Source: CANMXU01 sp052030545
Lineage (GTDB): Bacteria > Pseudomonadota > Gammaproteobacteria > Enterobacterales > Alteromonadaceae
NCBI RefSeq assembly: GCF_052030545.1
Contig: NZ_JBPDIH010000008.1
Span: 1-64,000 of the forward strand
DNA: 64,000 nt
Reading direction: 5' to 3'
How positions within the stretch are numbered: position 1 is the stretch's first letter; each line of letters begins with the position of its first letter. Under the pieces are notes generated by a model, which was not told the origin of the DNA, ran no database searches, and saw only the letters and a program-made list of their open reading frames with translations. Made by a program: the position numbers and the translations under genes. Positions 52,053 through 60,606 of this stretch are shown one piece after another.

Positions 52053-54227
52053 TTATAACGCGCGAAAACGTTCGAACGCTTTGCGATCACCGGCTTTTTG
52101 CGCTAATTGCATCCCTAATTGTTGCAACGCTTGGCTATAGGTGAATCTGTGTATAACCGACTGCAATTTCTTAAGGGCTAATACCGTTTTGCCTTCACCG
52201 TCTAACGATAAAATATAAGCATAAAGGTATTGTTCATTACTTGGTGCTAGTCTCACGGCTTTTTCAAAAAAGCTGGTTGCCTTTTGATATTGCTGTTGTC
52301 TAACCAAGTGAAGACCGTATGCATATTTTAAATCACCTGATTTAGGCAGCTTGTTCATACCTTTGGTTAAAACAGAAACCACCTGAGAGTTCTTTTGACT
52401 CGCACGATAAATATCTGCCAGATTAATATACGGCGCTTCCATATAAGGATCGACTTCAATAGTCTTAAGTAAGGCTTTTTCTGCTTTTTGATAATCGCCA
52501 CTGCGCAGTGCGTTCATGGCATTATTTAAACGCCCTTCTCCGCGCCAGCTACTTAACTCATTTGAAAAGCTTAATTCTTCAAAGGCTTGTTTAAATAATT
52601 GTGCATGTTTAGGTGTTAACTGAACATCAAGTAATGAACGAGCAGCCGCAACACGTACTGCTTTGAGTTTATCTTGCATTAATGGCGACAGTGCATTAAT
52701 TCGTTGCTGCGCTGGGATCAACATACCCACATTTGCCGCCGCAATTTTTAATAACGGCTCTTGGTGAGTTAAATAAGGAGTTAGCTGCTGCGTCGATAAG
52801 GTATTCGTTGAATAGCTCAACATGCCAATCGCTGTAGCTCGGGTAATTACATCAATGCTTTCATCGTTAATAATGTCAAAGTGTTGAGTCAGGGTTAATG
52901 TTTTACCATTATGCATTTGATAATAATTATCGAGATTGTTACTAATCGGCTCTGCCTTACCATACCATTTAGTCACCTTATCTAATGCCCATTCATTATC
53001 TTCATCGCTATGACATTTTACACAGGCATTTGGCGTATTGTATTTAATTGAATGATCTGGACGTGGAATTTTAAAGCTATGATCACGTCTATCATCTACG
53101 CCCATGTAACGGCTTTCTGGCATATGACAATTTACACACTGAGCGCCTTCAGAGCCTGTTGCATGTTTAACATGTTTTTCTTCGTTGTAACTGTTGGCGT
53201 CGTGACATTGCAAACATAAACCATTGCCTTGAACTTTCACTTTCATGGTGTGCTGATCATGACAATCTAAACAATTTACACCGGCTTTATACATTTTACT
53301 TTGCAAGAAAGAGCCATAAACATAAACTTCTTCTTTTATTTGCCCGTCAGCAAAATACATAGGTGGCGCTAATGTTTGTGGCGTAAACTGATCTAAAAAT
53401 GCGACATTCGGTTTAAAGCCGTCAGTAAGTGGTGAGCGAAGTGAATGACAGGCAAAACAATTATCCATAAAAGTATTATCACGTTTTTTGCCGTGCCAAC
53501 TCGCGGTTTTATCGCCTATTGCTTTAATCCATTGTCCGGTGGGATGCTCGGCATTTAATACATCATGCTTCGCTGTTTTTGCTTTTTCATGCGGTGTATT
53601 CTTATCGCCATGACACGACAAACAACCGACATTTATGCCTTTCCAACTGGTATTAAAGGTATCGTTTTCAACATTATAATTGCGCTGTAATCCATCTGAA
53701 TGACAGTCAGCACACATACCATTCCAATTTTGCAATGGTTGACGCCAGTGCAAACGATCTTCTGGGCGAATTTCTTCATTGCTGTAGTTATGGTACCAAC
53801 GTTGACCACCTTCCGCTTTACTACGCGCATCCCAAGCAAAAGGGAGAATTTGTAATCTGCCCGGCTCTGTTTCTGCTAAATACTGTTGTAATGGGTAATG
53901 ACCAAATGTGTAGTTAATGTCGTAAGTATCAACATTATCATCATAAGTTACTGTCACTTTATATTGATTATCTTCAATAAAAAATAGTGCTTGTTGACCG
54001 TAATGTTCAGCCTTAGTGTTATTAAAATCACCTAACACATTGGCTTTAGTCGCGACAGCCATCGCTTTGGCGTGATCAGATTGTTGCCACGCTTTGTGCT
54101 CACTTTCATGGCACGACAAACAAGGCTGAGTAATGTCATTAGTTGGCATAGTTTCGCTAAACGCCGAAACTGAAGGTGCCGATAAGACGGACAATAATAA
54201 AATGAATGAGTTAACTAACTGGCGCAA
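52053..54227 (-). CDS. Octahaem cytochrome c with HEAT-like and TPR regions
   Basis: A 724-residue periplasmic protein. A signal peptide (about 1-22) precedes eight CxxCH haem motifs: CLSCH (Cys36), CADCH, CLSCH, CFACH, CLDCH, CLQCH, CVNCH and CVKCH, all in the first ~400 residues. After these comes a helical HEAT-like region (TRATAIGMLSYSTN, VRVAAARSLLDVQ) and then several TPR units to the end. The haem domain resembles cytochrome c554-like multihaem electron-transfer proteins; the repeats suggest a docking role. Redox partner unknown. Confidence 0.88.
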   Translation of the reverse strand: MRQLVNSFILLLSVLSAPSVSAFSETMPTNDITQPCLSCHESEHKAWQQSDHAKAMAVATKANVLGDFNNTKAEHYGQQALFFIEDNQYKVTVTYDDNVDTYDINYTFGHYPLQQYLAETEPGRLQILPFAWDARSKAEGGQRWYHNYSNEEIRPEDRLHWRQPLQNWNGMCADCHSDGLQRNYNVENDTFNTSWKGINVGCLSCHGDKNTPHEKAKTAKHDVLNAEHPTGQWIKAIGDKTASWHGKKRDNTFMDNCFACHSLRSPLTDGFKPNVAFLDQFTPQTLAPPMYFADGQIKEEVYVYGSFLQSKMYKAGVNCLDCHDQHTMKVKVQGNGLCLQCHDANSYNEEKHVKHATGSEGAQCVNCHMPESRYMGVDDRRDHSFKIPRPDHSIKYNTPNACVKCHSDEDNEWALDKVTKWYGKAEPISNNLDNYYQMHNGKTLTLTQHFDIINDESIDVITRATAIGMLSYSTNTLSTQQLTPYLTHQEPLLKIAAANVGMLIPAQQRINALSPLMQDKLKAVRVAAARSLLDVQLTPKHAQLFKQAFEELSFSNELSSWRGEGRLNNAMNALRSGDYQKAEKALLKTIEVDPYMEAPYINLADIYRASQKNSQVVSVLTKGMNKLPKSGDLKYAYGLHLVRQQQYQKATSFFEKAVRLAPSNEQYLYAYILSLDGEGKTVLALKKLQSVIHRFTYSQALQQLGMQLAQKAGDRKAFERFRAL

Positions 54228-54362
54228 AAGATTCCTCTAAACCTATCTAAACCTAATTAGCTTGCATAATACGCGAGTCAATCAACAAGAAACAGTAAAT
54301 TTAATAAAACCTTACATAAGGTAACTATTGTCTATAGTTCATAACATTACGCCACGTACAAA

Positions 54363-54388
54363 AAAGCCGATAAGGTATTATCGGCTTT
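54363..54388 (-). terminator. Terminator of the GntR regulator gene
   Basis: AAAGCCGATAA (54363-54373) and TTATCGGCTTT (54378-54388) form an 11-bp perfect stem with a GGTA loop. Six Ts follow on the minus strand. It lies 25 bases after the stop codon. Confidence 0.88.
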
Positions 54389-54412
54389 AAGGATTTACAT
54401 TTTTTGTTGAAA

Positions 54413-55315
54413 TTATTTTAAACTAGCGACCGAGCGCAGCAACATAGCTTGTGCCGTGTTTAAATGTGATTCCATTGCAGATATTACGCCAGACGTATTA
54501 TGGGTTAATAAGTTAGTTAATATCGCGATATGCTCATCTAAAATCACTTTGCAACGCTTGGTAAAATCACTATCGTCCCATTGATAATGGTAATGACAAA
54601 TCAGTGAAACAATATCAAAAAATTGCGTATAAAAGCGATTATCAGATGCTTTTTGAATAATATGATGAAACTGTCGATCTAACTCTTTTAATTCATATTG
54701 GCGATTAGGTAAATCACCTAACACCGCAACATGGCGATCTAATAACGATGATAGTTCCGCCCAAATAGCATCTTCTGACGGCGTTGCTAATAATTTAGTT
54801 ACTGCATTCATTTCGAGTACACGTCGAAATTCAACGAGCTCTATGGCAAATTTTTCATCAAACTTCACCATTTGCCACTTGGCTCTTGGCTTTTTCTCAA
54901 TTAAACCAAATCGAGAAAACTTAATTAAAAATTCACGAACGGTAATAGTATTACACCCAGACGATTTGGCTAGTTCAAGTTCTGAGAACTTATCACCGGG
55001 TAATAATTTACCTTGATTGATTAAATTTAAAAAATAACGCTCAATCAATTCCTCTTTAGTCGCCACACTATTGCTCATATCAAAAAAGTCAGATTGTTGT
55101 GCGCTGCGCAACACTGTTTTTTGAGAGCCGATAATGCTAATAATGCCTTTTTGTTCCAATTCCAAAAGCGCTGTGCGAATAGTAGTTCTGCTAACATCCA
55201 GTTGTTTAGCTAACGTATTATCTTTTAATAAGACAGGTGATGCAGGATCAAAGTCTGTCAGGGTATTTAAAATACCGTTAACAGTTTCTTGGATCAGATA
55301 ACTCTGTTCGTTCAC
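54413..55315 (-). CDS. GntR/FadR-family regulator with two winged-helix domains
   Basis: A 300-residue regulator, longer than typical FadR-type proteins (about 240). Residues 8-72 form one GntR winged helix (LAKQLDVSRTTIRTALLELE) and residues 85-150 a second (LELAKSSGCNTITVREFLIK). A C-terminal FCD ligand-binding domain follows (about 155-290, with VEFRRVLEMNAV, ELDRQFHHII and the terminal HLNTAQAML). FCD domains bind small organic acids or sugars acids, often with a metal. A long palindrome upstream may be its own operator. Confidence 0.87.
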   Translation of the reverse strand: MNEQSYLIQETVNGILNTLTDFDPASPVLLKDNTLAKQLDVSRTTIRTALLELEQKGIISIIGSQKTVLRSAQQSDFFDMSNSVATKEELIERYFLNLINQGKLLPGDKFSELELAKSSGCNTITVREFLIKFSRFGLIEKKPRAKWQMVKFDEKFAIELVEFRRVLEMNAVTKLLATPSEDAIWAELSSLLDRHVAVLGDLPNRQYELKELDRQFHHIIQKASDNRFYTQFFDIVSLICHYHYQWDDSDFTKRCKVILDEHIAILTNLLTHNTSGVISAMESHLNTAQAMLLRSVASLK

Positions 55316-55887
55316 ACAAAAATTCCTGATTAAAATAAGTACAGGAATTATACCTTAGCGTGTCGATTATTAATACTGACCCTCAGTCGCATCGCCCGCC
55401 ATACAAGCGTTCAACTGGCCTACCAGAATCAAATGTAAAAAAAATGTTACAAGAAAAATGCACGCAAAACCCTATTATCACAAATGTACAATAATCTTCG
55501 TGCGTGTAATTTTACAATAATAAACAATACTAACCAGTTAATATTGTTTATTAATTAAACGCATTTATATTCAATTAGGTATTAAACAAATATTCTTTTA
55601 CGTTTTTTATTTATACTGGACACGTTTGTTTTTTATTCGTATTTGCTCATTTGCCACAATTCAATTAATTTTCGCCAAAAATAGATCTTAAAAATATTTT
55701 TATAAAAAAGAGAAATAAATAGTAGAGTCGTTGCAGGGCGCAGTATGAAAATTATTCAACTTGTCAAAATTAACTGAGATTTTATTGATCAAACATAGAT
55801 AAAATTATTCTGCAATCTGTTAATTTATCGGCCGAAATTAGTTAATACAAACATATGTACTAAGCTGTAGGAAGGATCCCTTGTACT
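55316..55887. other. Regulatory intergenic region upstream of the GntR and HD-GYP genes
   Basis: These 572 AT-rich bases between divergent genes contain a long palindrome (55518-55553). Its left neighbourhood (about 55455-55505) has GCACGC and GCGTGC-type inverted arms. No coding region is convincing until the leader ORF at 55888. Confidence 0.5.
55518..55553. promoter_or_regulatory. Long AT-rich palindrome upstream of the GntR regulator
   Basis: Two 16-base arms, TAATAAACAATACTAA (55518-55533) and TTAATATTGTTTATTA (55538-55553), are inverted repeats with one mismatch and a 4-bp centre. It is about 200 bp before the GntR start codon and could be its autoregulatory operator. The core TAAACAAT also occurs in the palindrome upstream of the agarase (2548-2580). 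Confidence 0.5.
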
Positions 55888-55965
55888 ATGAAAAACAAAC
55901 GTTCGCGATATTGCTCTTTTATCGTGTTATCTAAGAATGAAGTTAGGATTGACACAATTCAATGA
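55888..55965 (+). CDS. Possible 25-residue leader peptide coupled to the HD-GYP gene
   Basis: A 25-codon ORF (MKNKRSRYCSFIVLSKNEVR, then five more residues) ends in a TGA that overlaps the HD-GYP start as ATGA at 55962-55965. A good Shine-Dalgarno AGGAAGG lies 12 bases before its ATG, whereas the HD-GYP start has only a distant AGGA. The arrangement suggests translational coupling. The peptide is basic at its N-terminus; no function is known and it may be only a translation-initiation device. Confidence 0.45.
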   Translation: MKNKRSRYCSFIVLSKNEVRIDTIQ

Positions 55966-58067
55966 TAAGCCCCCTAGTTAAAAAGGTCGTACTATTAACG
56001 GTAACGGTAATGTGTTTCGCATTTGTTGTGATCATGCTTTTTGGCAATTCTGAAAAAAGGCTTATCGCTAAACAACAAAAAGTGATCACTGAACGCGTGT
56101 ATCAGGTAAAAAAAGAGCAAATTGCCGATATTGTAAACTCTGTGCAAATTACGCTTGAAACGGCAATTCAAAGCAGCTATTTACTCTACGAAAACCTGTT
56201 AAACACCCGATTAATTCAACTTAACCAAAAACTTGCAAAGCTACCAGAACAGCAATGGTGTGGAACACTTGCCTCATATTTGGTACATGAAAAAATTGAA
56301 TTTAAGCTAAATAATGCTCAAGGAGTAGCGTGTTTAACTAGCGGATTTGATTCATCAGAAACAACTATTCAGCCTTTTAAGGCGATTACCGCCAGCAAAC
56401 AATTAAACGACGATCTTGTTTTAACCATTAAATACCAACAAAAAACCGTTATTGCTTTTGTAAAAACGCGTGTCGCCCACCTGATTAGAAATTTACGGTT
56501 TGAAAACTCTGATATTTATGTCTGGGTTAACGAAGTTATTAACTTTGACGGTGGTGATAATTACGCCAAGCGTATTGTTCACCCTAACCTGCCAGAAACT
56601 GAAGGCCAATTTTTATCAACCAATACCCAAGACATTAAAGGCAACCTACCTTACTTAGAAGAGTTAAATGGCATTAAAGCGCACGGCAATATTTACTTTT
56701 CATATTATTTTAAGAAAAAAACCACCAATATCATCAAAAAGAAACTCGCCTATGCCCAACTGTACCAACCTTTTAATTGGATAATAGCAACCGGCATTTA
56801 CACTGACGATATCGACGCTTTTGTTAACCATGAAATTCAAATTATTGCAGATGAACACACGCAACAAAACTATATTTTGATTGTCATCACTATGCTTCTT
56901 TCCTGCCTATTAATATTTCTACTGTTTAAGTTTGAACAACGCGCGATCAGCTTTAAAGAAAAGCAGCTCAATTTAGAGCATAAAGAACTTGAGCTAAAAA
57001 ACTATAAGCAAGTGTTGTCGTCAATGTTAGAGCTGGTTGAGCGCCGCGACAGTTACACTGCTGGCCACACTAAACGTGTGGCACGATATGCAAGCATGAT
57101 CGCTAAAAAAATGGGCTTTTCTAAAGAAGATATCGCGATATTGTATGAAGCGGCAATAATGCACGACATAGGTAAAATTTCGACACCCGATACGATTTTG
57201 CTAAAACCAGGTAAATTAACAAAACAAGAATATAAAATTATTCAAAATCACTTAGAAAGTGGTTACGCCATGTTGTCGTCAATTGAAGCGCTAAAACCAC
57301 ATGCTGAAATAATGCGAAATCACCATGAAAGGTACGACGGCAAGGGCTATCCAAGAGGCTTAAAAGGCGATGAAATGTCGATAATGTCGCATATATTGAT
57401 CCTCGTTGATGCCTTCGATGCCATGACCTCAAAGCGCATTTATCGCAATAATAAAACTAAAGAAGATGCCCTAGCAGAAATCTCGAGTCTCAGTGGCAGT
57501 CAGTTTTGTCCAGAAGTGGTAAAAGTGGCCATCCCACTATTAAGTCGAATTAAAAAAGTCGCCCATGAGCATGACTATCTTTCAAATGAATACGAGCAAG
57601 CAAGGCTCGCCTACTATTACAAAGACTCACTAACCGGTTTATTTAACTACCGATATTTTGAACACATTTTAAGTTTCAATCATGAATTGTACGGCTTGCA
57701 GTATAAATGCTGTTATTTAGTGAGTTTGGTGAATTTTCATCAATTAAACAAACAACAAGGTTGGCTAGCAGGCGACAAAGAATTAGCCAGCATAGGTGCT
57801 ACGCTTACCCGTTATTTTCCAGATGCGATTATATTTCGTGTTTTTGGTGATGATTTTTTAGTACTTAGCGAAAAGCATATTGACGTTGAGAAAAGCGAAT
57901 TAACTCAGCTATTGGAGTTAGACGACAAAATTATCGATATCGCGCTATATCACTTTAATATTGACCAGTTTAAGATGAATAACTTTGAAGAGCTTGGCCA
58001 TATAATGGACAAGCTCATTGACGAGTCTAAAAATCAAAACGCTGACGCAGAGCTGATAAAAAGCTAA
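55962..58067 (+). CDS. Cache-sensor HD-GYP phosphodiesterase with degenerate GGDEF tail
   Basis: A 701-residue membrane signalling protein. TM1 (about 8-28) is followed by a periplasmic Cache-like domain (about 40-300, with PFNWIIATGIYTDDID), TM2 (about 303-323) and a coiled segment. The HD-GYP domain (about 350-530) keeps HD401-402 in AAIMHDIGKIS, HH in NHHERYDGKGYP (GYP 462-464) and LVDAFDAMTS, so it is probably active on c-di-GMP. Residues 552-690 resemble a GGDEF domain (DSLTGLFNYRYFE), but the signature is FGDDF. This order, GGDEF after HD-GYP, is uncommon. Confidence 0.88.
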   Translation: MISPLVKKVVLLTVTVMCFAFVVIMLFGNSEKRLIAKQQKVITERVYQVKKEQIADIVNSVQITLETAIQSSYLLYENLLNTRLIQLNQKLAKLPEQQWCGTLASYLVHEKIEFKLNNAQGVACLTSGFDSSETTIQPFKAITASKQLNDDLVLTIKYQQKTVIAFVKTRVAHLIRNLRFENSDIYVWVNEVINFDGGDNYAKRIVHPNLPETEGQFLSTNTQDIKGNLPYLEELNGIKAHGNIYFSYYFKKKTTNIIKKKLAYAQLYQPFNWIIATGIYTDDIDAFVNHEIQIIADEHTQQNYILIVITMLLSCLLIFLLFKFEQRAISFKEKQLNLEHKELELKNYKQVLSSMLELVERRDSYTAGHTKRVARYASMIAKKMGFSKEDIAILYEAAIMHDIGKISTPDTILLKPGKLTKQEYKIIQNHLESGYAMLSSIEALKPHAEIMRNHHERYDGKGYPRGLKGDEMSIMSHILILVDAFDAMTSKRIYRNNKTKEDALAEISSLSGSQFCPEVVKVAIPLLSRIKKVAHEHDYLSNEYEQARLAYYYKDSLTGLFNYRYFEHILSFNHELYGLQYKCCYLVSLVNFHQLNKQQGWLAGDKELASIGATLTRYFPDAIIFRVFGDDFLVLSEKHIDVEKSELTQLLELDDKIIDIALYHFNIDQFKMNNFEELGHIMDKLIDESKNQNADAELIKS

Positions 58068-58108
58068 TATCACAGCCAATAGGCAGCAAAACACCAGCTA
58101 GGCACTCT

Positions 58109-59464
58109 TTATTCAACCGTCAGGTTTTGTAGCCATACTTTTTTTCTCATACGCATGGTAAACATGACCGCTTTACATATTTCTTCTGAATAAGCCGTTA
58201 CCACAACCCAATAAAGCGGTAAATTAAAGTAGAACGCGGCTAAAAACGTTAAGGGTATGCTGATAACCCACATGCCAATAGAATCTATCACTAAACAGTA
58301 CTTATTATCGCCACCGGTACGTAAAATCCCCATCGACATGGTCATGTTATAAACTTTAATGCAGGTACCAAATACGATTAAAAAGAAAATCTCGGCGGCT
58401 AAATCCAACGTAGTATTGGCCATGGTTTGAAATGGCTGAAATATCGCCCCTTCAAATGAATAAATAACCAGCGCTAAACAAAACGTTACTATTGGCGCAC
58501 CAATGCAAAAAATACTGCCGGTTTGCCAAGCATTACAAAAATCGCTGCGCCCTAAACGCTGACCTACTAAAATCGAACACGCAGATGAAAAACCAATAAA
58601 AAAGGCAATAAGCACACCTTCAATTGGCGTTAACATACTCATTACGGCAAGTTCTGTAGTACCAAGCTGACCATAGATTAACTGGTAAACAAAAGTGCCT
58701 AGCGACCATACGCCAAAACTTATCATCATTGGCCAAATAAGCTTAACAAATTTACGCCAAACTACCGTATTGCTAAGCACTTCAAAACTGCTGCTATCAG
58801 GAAATACTGGATGAACTATTTTCTTTAAACACCACAGTAAAATCACTAAATGAAACAGGCGGCCAATCGTTGTAGCCCAAGCAGCACCTTCAACGCCCAT
58901 GGCGTCAATGCCTAACCCGCCATTAATTAACCAATAATTTAAAACAATATTCAGCGTAATAGCTAAAATGCTAAATACCATAGGCAATTTTACTTGCCCA
59001 GTACCGCGTAAAGCGTTTTCGAAAATAACAATCACCGCAACAAAAAACAAACTTGGAAAGGTGATCCACAAATAGTGCTGCCCTGTAGCAATAACTTCGG
59101 TGTCTGAACTTGCCAGCGTTAAAATATCTGCCGCGTAAATGCAATTAAAAATAACAATAGGTAAAACCACCGAAGTGGCAAAAACTATCGCCATCGTAAC
59201 GATACTTTTAATTCTATTAACTTGACCCGCGCCATAATATTGCGCAGAAAGCACACCAACACCCGAGGCAATTCCAGTGATAATAATTAAAAATACAAAG
59301 AAAATACGGTTACTTATACCTACCGACGCTACAGCACCATCGCCTAAGTGCGACACCATAATAATGTCGGTCATACCTAACAAGGTTACCAATATATTTT
59401 GTAGTGAAATTGGCCAAGCGAGCTTGCCAGCTTGCTTAACAAAATTTAGGTTTAATAAGGTCAT
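58109..59464 (-). CDS. MATE-family multidrug efflux transporter
   Basis: A 451-residue inner-membrane protein with about twelve transmembrane helices in two halves, typical of MATE/NorM antiporters. Segments include AWPISLQNILVTLLGMTDIIMVSHLG near the N-terminus (shown in part: LLGMTDIIMVSHLGDGAV), FENALRGTGQVKLPM and GVEGAAWATTIGRLFHL. Substrates are unknown. It is divergent from an AraC-type gene 113 bases away that may regulate it. Confidence 0.9.
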   Translation of the reverse strand: MTLLNLNFVKQAGKLAWPISLQNILVTLLGMTDIIMVSHLGDGAVASVGISNRIFFVFLIIITGIASGVGVLSAQYYGAGQVNRIKSIVTMAIVFATSVVLPIVIFNCIYAADILTLASSDTEVIATGQHYLWITFPSLFFVAVIVIFENALRGTGQVKLPMVFSILAITLNIVLNYWLINGGLGIDAMGVEGAAWATTIGRLFHLVILLWCLKKIVHPVFPDSSSFEVLSNTVVWRKFVKLIWPMMISFGVWSLGTFVYQLIYGQLGTTELAVMSMLTPIEGVLIAFFIGFSSACSILVGQRLGRSDFCNAWQTGSIFCIGAPIVTFCLALVIYSFEGAIFQPFQTMANTTLDLAAEIFFLIVFGTCIKVYNMTMSMGILRTGGDNKYCLVIDSIGMWVISIPLTFLAAFYFNLPLYWVVVTAYSEEICKAVMFTMRMRKKVWLQNLTVE

Positions 59465-59577
59465 TTAAGTAAAAATACGCGTAAAAAAATAAAGGCGTAT
59501 TCTATTCGAGTTTTTCAATAACAACGATAGCTGCTAATATCATCTATTATGTTTAAAACTATCATTAAGGTTTTATT

Positions 59578-60465
59578 GTGTGGCAAGATGTATTAAATAT
59601 TAGCCAAGATTGTGAAGAATATTTTCTTAACTTTGAAGAAATGCCCGGTAATGCTGAATCACTTATTGCTTGTGCCGGAATTTCAACATTACGTACGGAA
59701 TATCAAATAGGTAAAACCGGCATTGGTGAAGTATTTCAAAGCCACAATAATAACCGCACTCACGTACATTATTTGTTAGCAACCCACTCTGGCGGCGGTA
59801 AAATACGACTCGAAGATGGCGAACATATTATTCGCGCCGGAAGCCTTGTTGTTTTACCTGTAGGCACACCCTTCCTGTATGAACTATTAGATGAACATTG
59901 GAGCATGTGTTGGTTTTTATTGCACGACTGCCGACAATTTCAATACATGCATAGGCTCCCCGCATCGGTATTTTCCTCAGATAATGCACAACCGATATAC
60001 AAAACCATGTCGCTACTGCAAGACATTAACCATTTAACGGGTCAACACCAAACACAAATAGTGGCAGGCATTATTGATGTACTGCTATTTCAAATTGAGC
60101 AAGCAACCAATAAAAATGCGAATTTAAGCCCGCAACAATCTAAATTTAAAGCCTTGGTACAAAGCGTTAAAAAGCAATTGCATTTTCCGTGGACCGTTGC
60201 CCTGCTCGCGCAAAAAATGCACATATCCGAACCGCAGTTTTATCGACTGTGTAAACAAGAAACGGGGCTTTCACCGTTAAAACTTATCACCCAATTTCGC
60301 CTAGAATACGCTTGCAACCTATTACGGTTTACCAATTATAATTTAGAGCAAATCGCATCAAGCATTGGGTATGCTGACAGCCTAAGTTTTGCCCATCGAT
60401 TCAAAGCATTTTATGGCTTAAGCCCCGGAAAATGGCGTTCATTAGAGAAATTAGATAAAACCTAG
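59578..60465 (+). CDS. AraC-family transcriptional regulator
   Basis: A 295-residue regulator. The N-terminal cupin-type ligand domain (about 55-115; LEDGEHIIRAGSLVVLPVGT) precedes a C-terminal pair of helix-turn-helix motifs (VALLAQKMHISEPQFYRLCK and the segment LEQIASSIGYADSLSFAHRF). The start is GTG at 59578 with AAGG about 9 bases upstream. Divergent orientation suggests control of the MATE exporter and of itself. The inducer is unknown. Confidence 0.9.
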   Translation: MWQDVLNISQDCEEYFLNFEEMPGNAESLIACAGISTLRTEYQIGKTGIGEVFQSHNNNRTHVHYLLATHSGGGKIRLEDGEHIIRAGSLVVLPVGTPFLYELLDEHWSMCWFLLHDCRQFQYMHRLPASVFSSDNAQPIYKTMSLLQDINHLTGQHQTQIVAGIIDVLLFQIEQATNKNANLSPQQSKFKALVQSVKKQLHFPWTVALLAQKMHISEPQFYRLCKQETGLSPLKLITQFRLEYACNLLRFTNYNLEQIASSIGYADSLSFAHRFKAFYGLSPGKWRSLEKLDKT

Positions 60466-60606
60466 TGCCGGTTAAGATGAAACCCTAAGTCATTGTTATT
60501 TAATTACTTACCCAACCAAAATTAAGTTACGCGTTACTTGAAATACTGGGTTTATGCTGTTTTTGCAGAAAAAGATATCGACGCAACCATAAAACCATTA
60601 ACCCAA

